26,440 bases of DNA from Pelargonium cotyledonis (Eukaryota > Streptophyta > Magnoliopsida > Geraniales > Geraniaceae), in assembly GCA_036897625.1 (NCBI GenBank), contig JAYMTA010000589.1, forward strand, positions 1-26,440, read 5' to 3'. Each line of letters starts with the position of its first letter. Within the stretch, counting starts at the first letter, position 1. A program made the translations under genes and the position numbers. The notes under the pieces are model-generated. The model had not been told where the DNA came from, did no database searches, and saw only the letters and a list, made by a program, of their open reading frames with translations. This document shows positions 1-26,440 of the stretch, piece by piece.

Positions 1-64
1 ATAAAAAAAAAAAATTGTCTAGAAATTTCACTTTTGAAACAAACTGTTAAAAAAAAAAAAATTT

Positions 65-174
65 AGCCGGAAACTTCAAATTTTCCGGCGAAACTTTAAA
101 TTTTCTGGTGAAACTTTAAACTTTCCGGCAAAACTTTGATGTTTTTGGCAAAACTATAAATTTTCCGACAAACA
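65..174. repeat. 20-bp minisatellite, about five degenerate copies
   Basis: Units begin at 65, 85, 105, 125, 145 and 165 with an exact 20-base period. The approximate unit is CCGGCRAAACTTTAAATTTT, and copies differ by a few substitutions. It lies roughly 380 bp upstream of the presumed transcription start. No coding potential or recognised regulatory element is seen in it. Confidence 0.85.
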
Positions 175-480
175 TGATGAACATGTTATTGATGAAGAAG
201 ATTGAAGGGCAATTTTAATATTTCAAAAAAAATTTTGTCATGTGCTCACTACATGTTGAATTTTTTGGAGTATTACGTTAACTTTAACAAAAAAAAATGG
301 ACCAAAAATTTTGTGACATATTTTAAGATACTTAAAAGTAACAAACCATTATTTATGATAAGTATGTGCAAAAGTTGCATACGTAATTTTTCCTGTAATG
401 TAGGCTAAAAAAGCAAAACAGGGATTTCGCGAGTAAGTTACAAGCCAGTGCTCGAGATGGTGTGAAATTACAACTTCAAC
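175..480. other. AT-rich intergenic stretch with no gene
   Basis: This stretch is AT-rich with several poly-A runs. A 68-codon open frame at 202-408 has low-complexity Lys/Asn/Phe-rich composition, as expected from AT-rich DNA, and is not supported as a gene. Nothing else is recognised. Confidence 0.6.
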
Positions 481-622
481 CTCCCAGCATTTTTGTTTTG
501 AACAGACCAAAGGCTATGGCCTATTATTATTTGCTAAACACGCTTCCTCTCTCGCGTTCAATTCGCCACCTCTTTCGACTCTTCCATTTCTTTCCTTTCT
601 CTCTCTTCTCCGCCTTCTGCAG
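481..622 (+). promoter_or_regulatory. probable core promoter and CT-rich (Y-patch-like) leader start
   Basis: A weak TATA-like AT stretch lies at 521-532. It is followed by a strongly pyrimidine-rich segment at 543-619, which is typical of plant Y-patch promoters and 5' leaders. The transcription start probably falls between about 540 and 600, but it cannot be fixed from sequence alone. The assignment rests on composition and on position just upstream of exon 1. Confidence 0.4.
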
Positions 623-696
623 ATTTTGATCGTTTCCAGACGAATCTCTTTATCGAATTCTATCCGATTTTCGCTATTTTGAGCCAATTTCCTGAG
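550..696 (+). other. BCHC2: BCHC-type gene, exon 1 (5' UTR, noncoding)
   Basis: This is a CT-rich leader without any ATG, ending in GAG before a consensus plant donor (GTATGT at 697). The left boundary is approximate. It splices over a 351-bp intron to an acceptor at 1047, giving a leader of roughly 200 bases that contains one upstream ORF, located in exon 2. A leader intron in a large constitutively expressed plant gene is common. Confidence 0.6.
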
Positions 697-1047
697 GTAT
701 GTATGATCACACCCACTGTCTCACCTACATTTCCTTCTCTTTGCCGATTAACTGACAAATTTATGGCTATTTTTCTCTGATCCTTGCACATTTCGATTTT
801 CTTCCCTTCGCATTTTGTTTGTTCTTACCTGCATTGTTGCATCTCTGATAATTGATCTCTTTCTTTGATCCTTTCTTCAATGCTATAAGATCATTCTTCG
901 CCTTTGCAGAATCGAACGTTCTCTGTGTGCATTTGTTCTTGTAGCTAGGGTTTATTATGATTGTCGTCTTATACCCCAAGTTTAAGCCATCCTATGGCAT
1001 TGTTGCACACAAACTTCTGGCTGATTCTCATTTGTTTCTTGTTACAG
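697..1047 (+). other. intron 1, in the 5' UTR
   Basis: The donor is GTATGT and the acceptor is GTTACAG. The intron is 351 bp and T-rich, with several ATGs just after the donor (for example at 700 and 704). If the intron were retained these would add upstream ORFs. No element is recognised inside it. Confidence 0.65.
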
Positions 1048-1072
1048 GTGGCTCAGGGTGAGAATAATTTGA

Positions 1073-1104
1073 ATGAGTACTTGCTACCTTGAAAGAGCAA
1101 TCTA

Positions 1105-1105
<1 letters not shown>
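1073..1105 (+). promoter_or_regulatory. upstream ORF of 10 residues overlapping the main start (TAATG)
   Basis: ATG at 1073 opens a frame encoding [10 protein letters not shown] and stops with TAA at 1103-1105. The last A of that stop is the first base of the main ATG at 1105. It is the only ATG in the spliced leader before the main start. Its context is weak (T at -3, A at +4), so leaky scanning is likely. Translation control by termination and reinitiation is an inference. Confidence 0.6.
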
Positions 1106-25520
<24,415 letters not shown>

Positions 25521-25784
25521 GTAACTAATGACTTTATTTTTTCTAAAGCTGCAGTCTTACATCCATGTTTTCCTCTAAAGATGCATACACTCTTAATGGT
25601 TTATGTTTGTATGCTTCTCTAGGAACTATGTAATATATGCTGATTATGTTGTAGTAAAAAGTATATGAATTATTCGGTGGATATTACATATTTTGCACGT
25701 AGAATGATAAATTAAATTTTAAGTGACCCTTATAAGTTGAAAAATGGAGGATGAATACGCATACTACAATCTTTAAAGGCTCTG

Positions 25785-25930
25785 CTATTGGGGCAAATGG
25801 TTTAAGGCGCATGGTCTCCTCGAGGTCTTAAGTTCGTGCTCTTGAATCAAAGATTGGATAACTTAAAGGGTGCCACAATGCACTAGGCTTCCATCATTTA
25901 TGTAAACAGTTTCAGCCCTCCTTTTATATA
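25785..25930 (+). mobile_element. SINE-like tRNA-derived segment, plus strand
   Basis: GGGGCAAATGGTTTAAGGCG resembles a polymerase III A box. About 20 bases later GAGGTCTTAAGTTCGTGCTC resembles a B box (compare GGTTCGANNCC, with one key base changed). The downstream part has GTGCCACAATGCACTAGGC. The order matches the intron 4 SINE, and the B-box surroundings (GAGGTCT-AAGTTCG) are nearly the same. No clear poly-A tail or target duplication was found, so the ends are approximate. Confidence 0.5.
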
Positions 25931-26278
25931 GAAGTTGTTTTCCTAACTTGAACCCACCTTGAGGTCACAAGGCACTAGTCAGCAAATTTTGCACACACAA
26001 AAAAGTAAGATTCTTTCAACTTGGTGTGATAGTGAGTAAAAAATATAAAATAGGTTATAGAGCTGCTGATATAACTTCTGACTATTGCCTCGAAGGTTGT
26101 TTGTAATCATAAAAACTGGAGTGACTTTTTCTGTGATGGTCTGAGCCCTGAGGATGCTTGTTAAGATTGATATTATACTACTCTAAACTACAACAGCATC
26201 CAAGTCATTTTCAAAATAGCGTTGGGTCAACTACATGAATCTTTTAGCTAGACTCATTGAGATGTACTATTATACAAT

Positions 26279-26293
26279 TGTGTGTGTGTGTGT
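26279..26293. repeat. (TG)n microsatellite
   Basis: An uninterrupted TG dinucleotide run of about seven units lies in intron 28. It is a simple sequence repeat with no inferred function. Confidence 0.8.
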
Positions 26294-26415
26294 ATAGGCA
26301 CAATAACATACTGATTCGGCATAAAAAATCGGTCAAGGGTTAAAGTCAAAATTGAAGACATAAGTTAGGAATTAGGGTTAGCAATTGGGAATTAGGGCTT
26401 GGGAGGCACATGAGC

Positions 26416-26439
26416 CACGTGGACCCACCTGGGCACGTG
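26416..26439. promoter_or_regulatory. two CACGTG palindromes (G-box words) 18 bp apart
   Basis: CACGTG occurs at 26416-26421 and 26434-26439 in a locally GC-rich patch that contrasts with the AT-rich intron. G-boxes bind bZIP and bHLH factors in plant promoters. Here they lie deep in an intron or in an unrecognised repeat cut by the window edge, so any regulatory role is speculative. Confidence 0.3.
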
Positions 26440-26440
26440 A

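Larger units (their letters stand above)
25521..26440 (+). other. intron 28, partial (at least 920 bp)
   Basis: No continuation of the BEACH protein is found to the right edge, so the next exon and the WD40 part lie outside. The intron contains a SINE-like segment (about 25785-25930), a (TG)n run at 26279-26293 and a CACGTG pair at the edge, each listed or discussed separately. Confidence 0.8.

Noticed and set aside
202-408. A small gene in the intergenic region
   Set aside because: Low-complexity Lys/Asn/Phe-rich translation in AT-rich DNA, no recognisable motif and no promoter context.

Overview
The window is nuclear DNA of a flowering plant, most likely a eudicot. Introns are AT-rich and GT-AG, the leader is CT-rich, and the introns carry plant mobile elements (a Stowaway MITE, a TRIM, tRNA-type SINEs, L1 3' ends). 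The species cannot be named from the sequence. I found no bacterial, phage or viral gene.

Positions 1-540 are intergenic or promoter DNA with a 20-bp minisatellite near the left edge. Nearly everything else is one large plus-strand gene for a BEACH-domain protein of the BCHC class (Arabidopsis BCHC1/BCHC2; animal relatives neurobeachin and LRBA). A CT-rich noncoding exon 1 ends at 696 and is followed by a 351-bp leader intron. Exon 2 opens with an 11-codon upstream ORF whose stop overlaps the main ATG at 1105. I traced 27 coding exons (exons 2-28), ending at 25520. All completed introns are GT-AG, all phases are compatible, and no stop or frameshift interrupts the frame. The spliced coding length is 7602 bases, or 2534 codons. 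The gene runs off the right edge inside an intron, so the C-terminal WD40 region and the 3' UTR are not here.

Domain order: acidic N-terminus, ConA-like domain with an alanine-rich insertion (about residues 390-610), a long helical-repeat region (about 650-1700), an alanine-rich linker (about 1750-1850), an acidic spacer, PH-BEACH (about 2105-2215) and BEACH (about 2225-2530). Long introns dominate the solenoid part. The PH-BEACH part is cut into many small exons with mostly short introns.

The introns hold most of the unexplained structure. Intron 4 has a SINE with a 9-bp target duplication and an antisense L1-like fragment. Intron 7 has an L1 3' end and a 60-bp tandem repeat. Intron 8 has a 225-bp tandem duplication and a tiny LINE 3' end. 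Intron 11 has a Stowaway MITE with a duplicated inner terminus, and intron 23 has a TRIM. Introns 17 and 28 have SINE-like segments. I saw no undescribed multi-gene system. The points most worth a second look are the stop-start overlapping uORF and the intronic elements.
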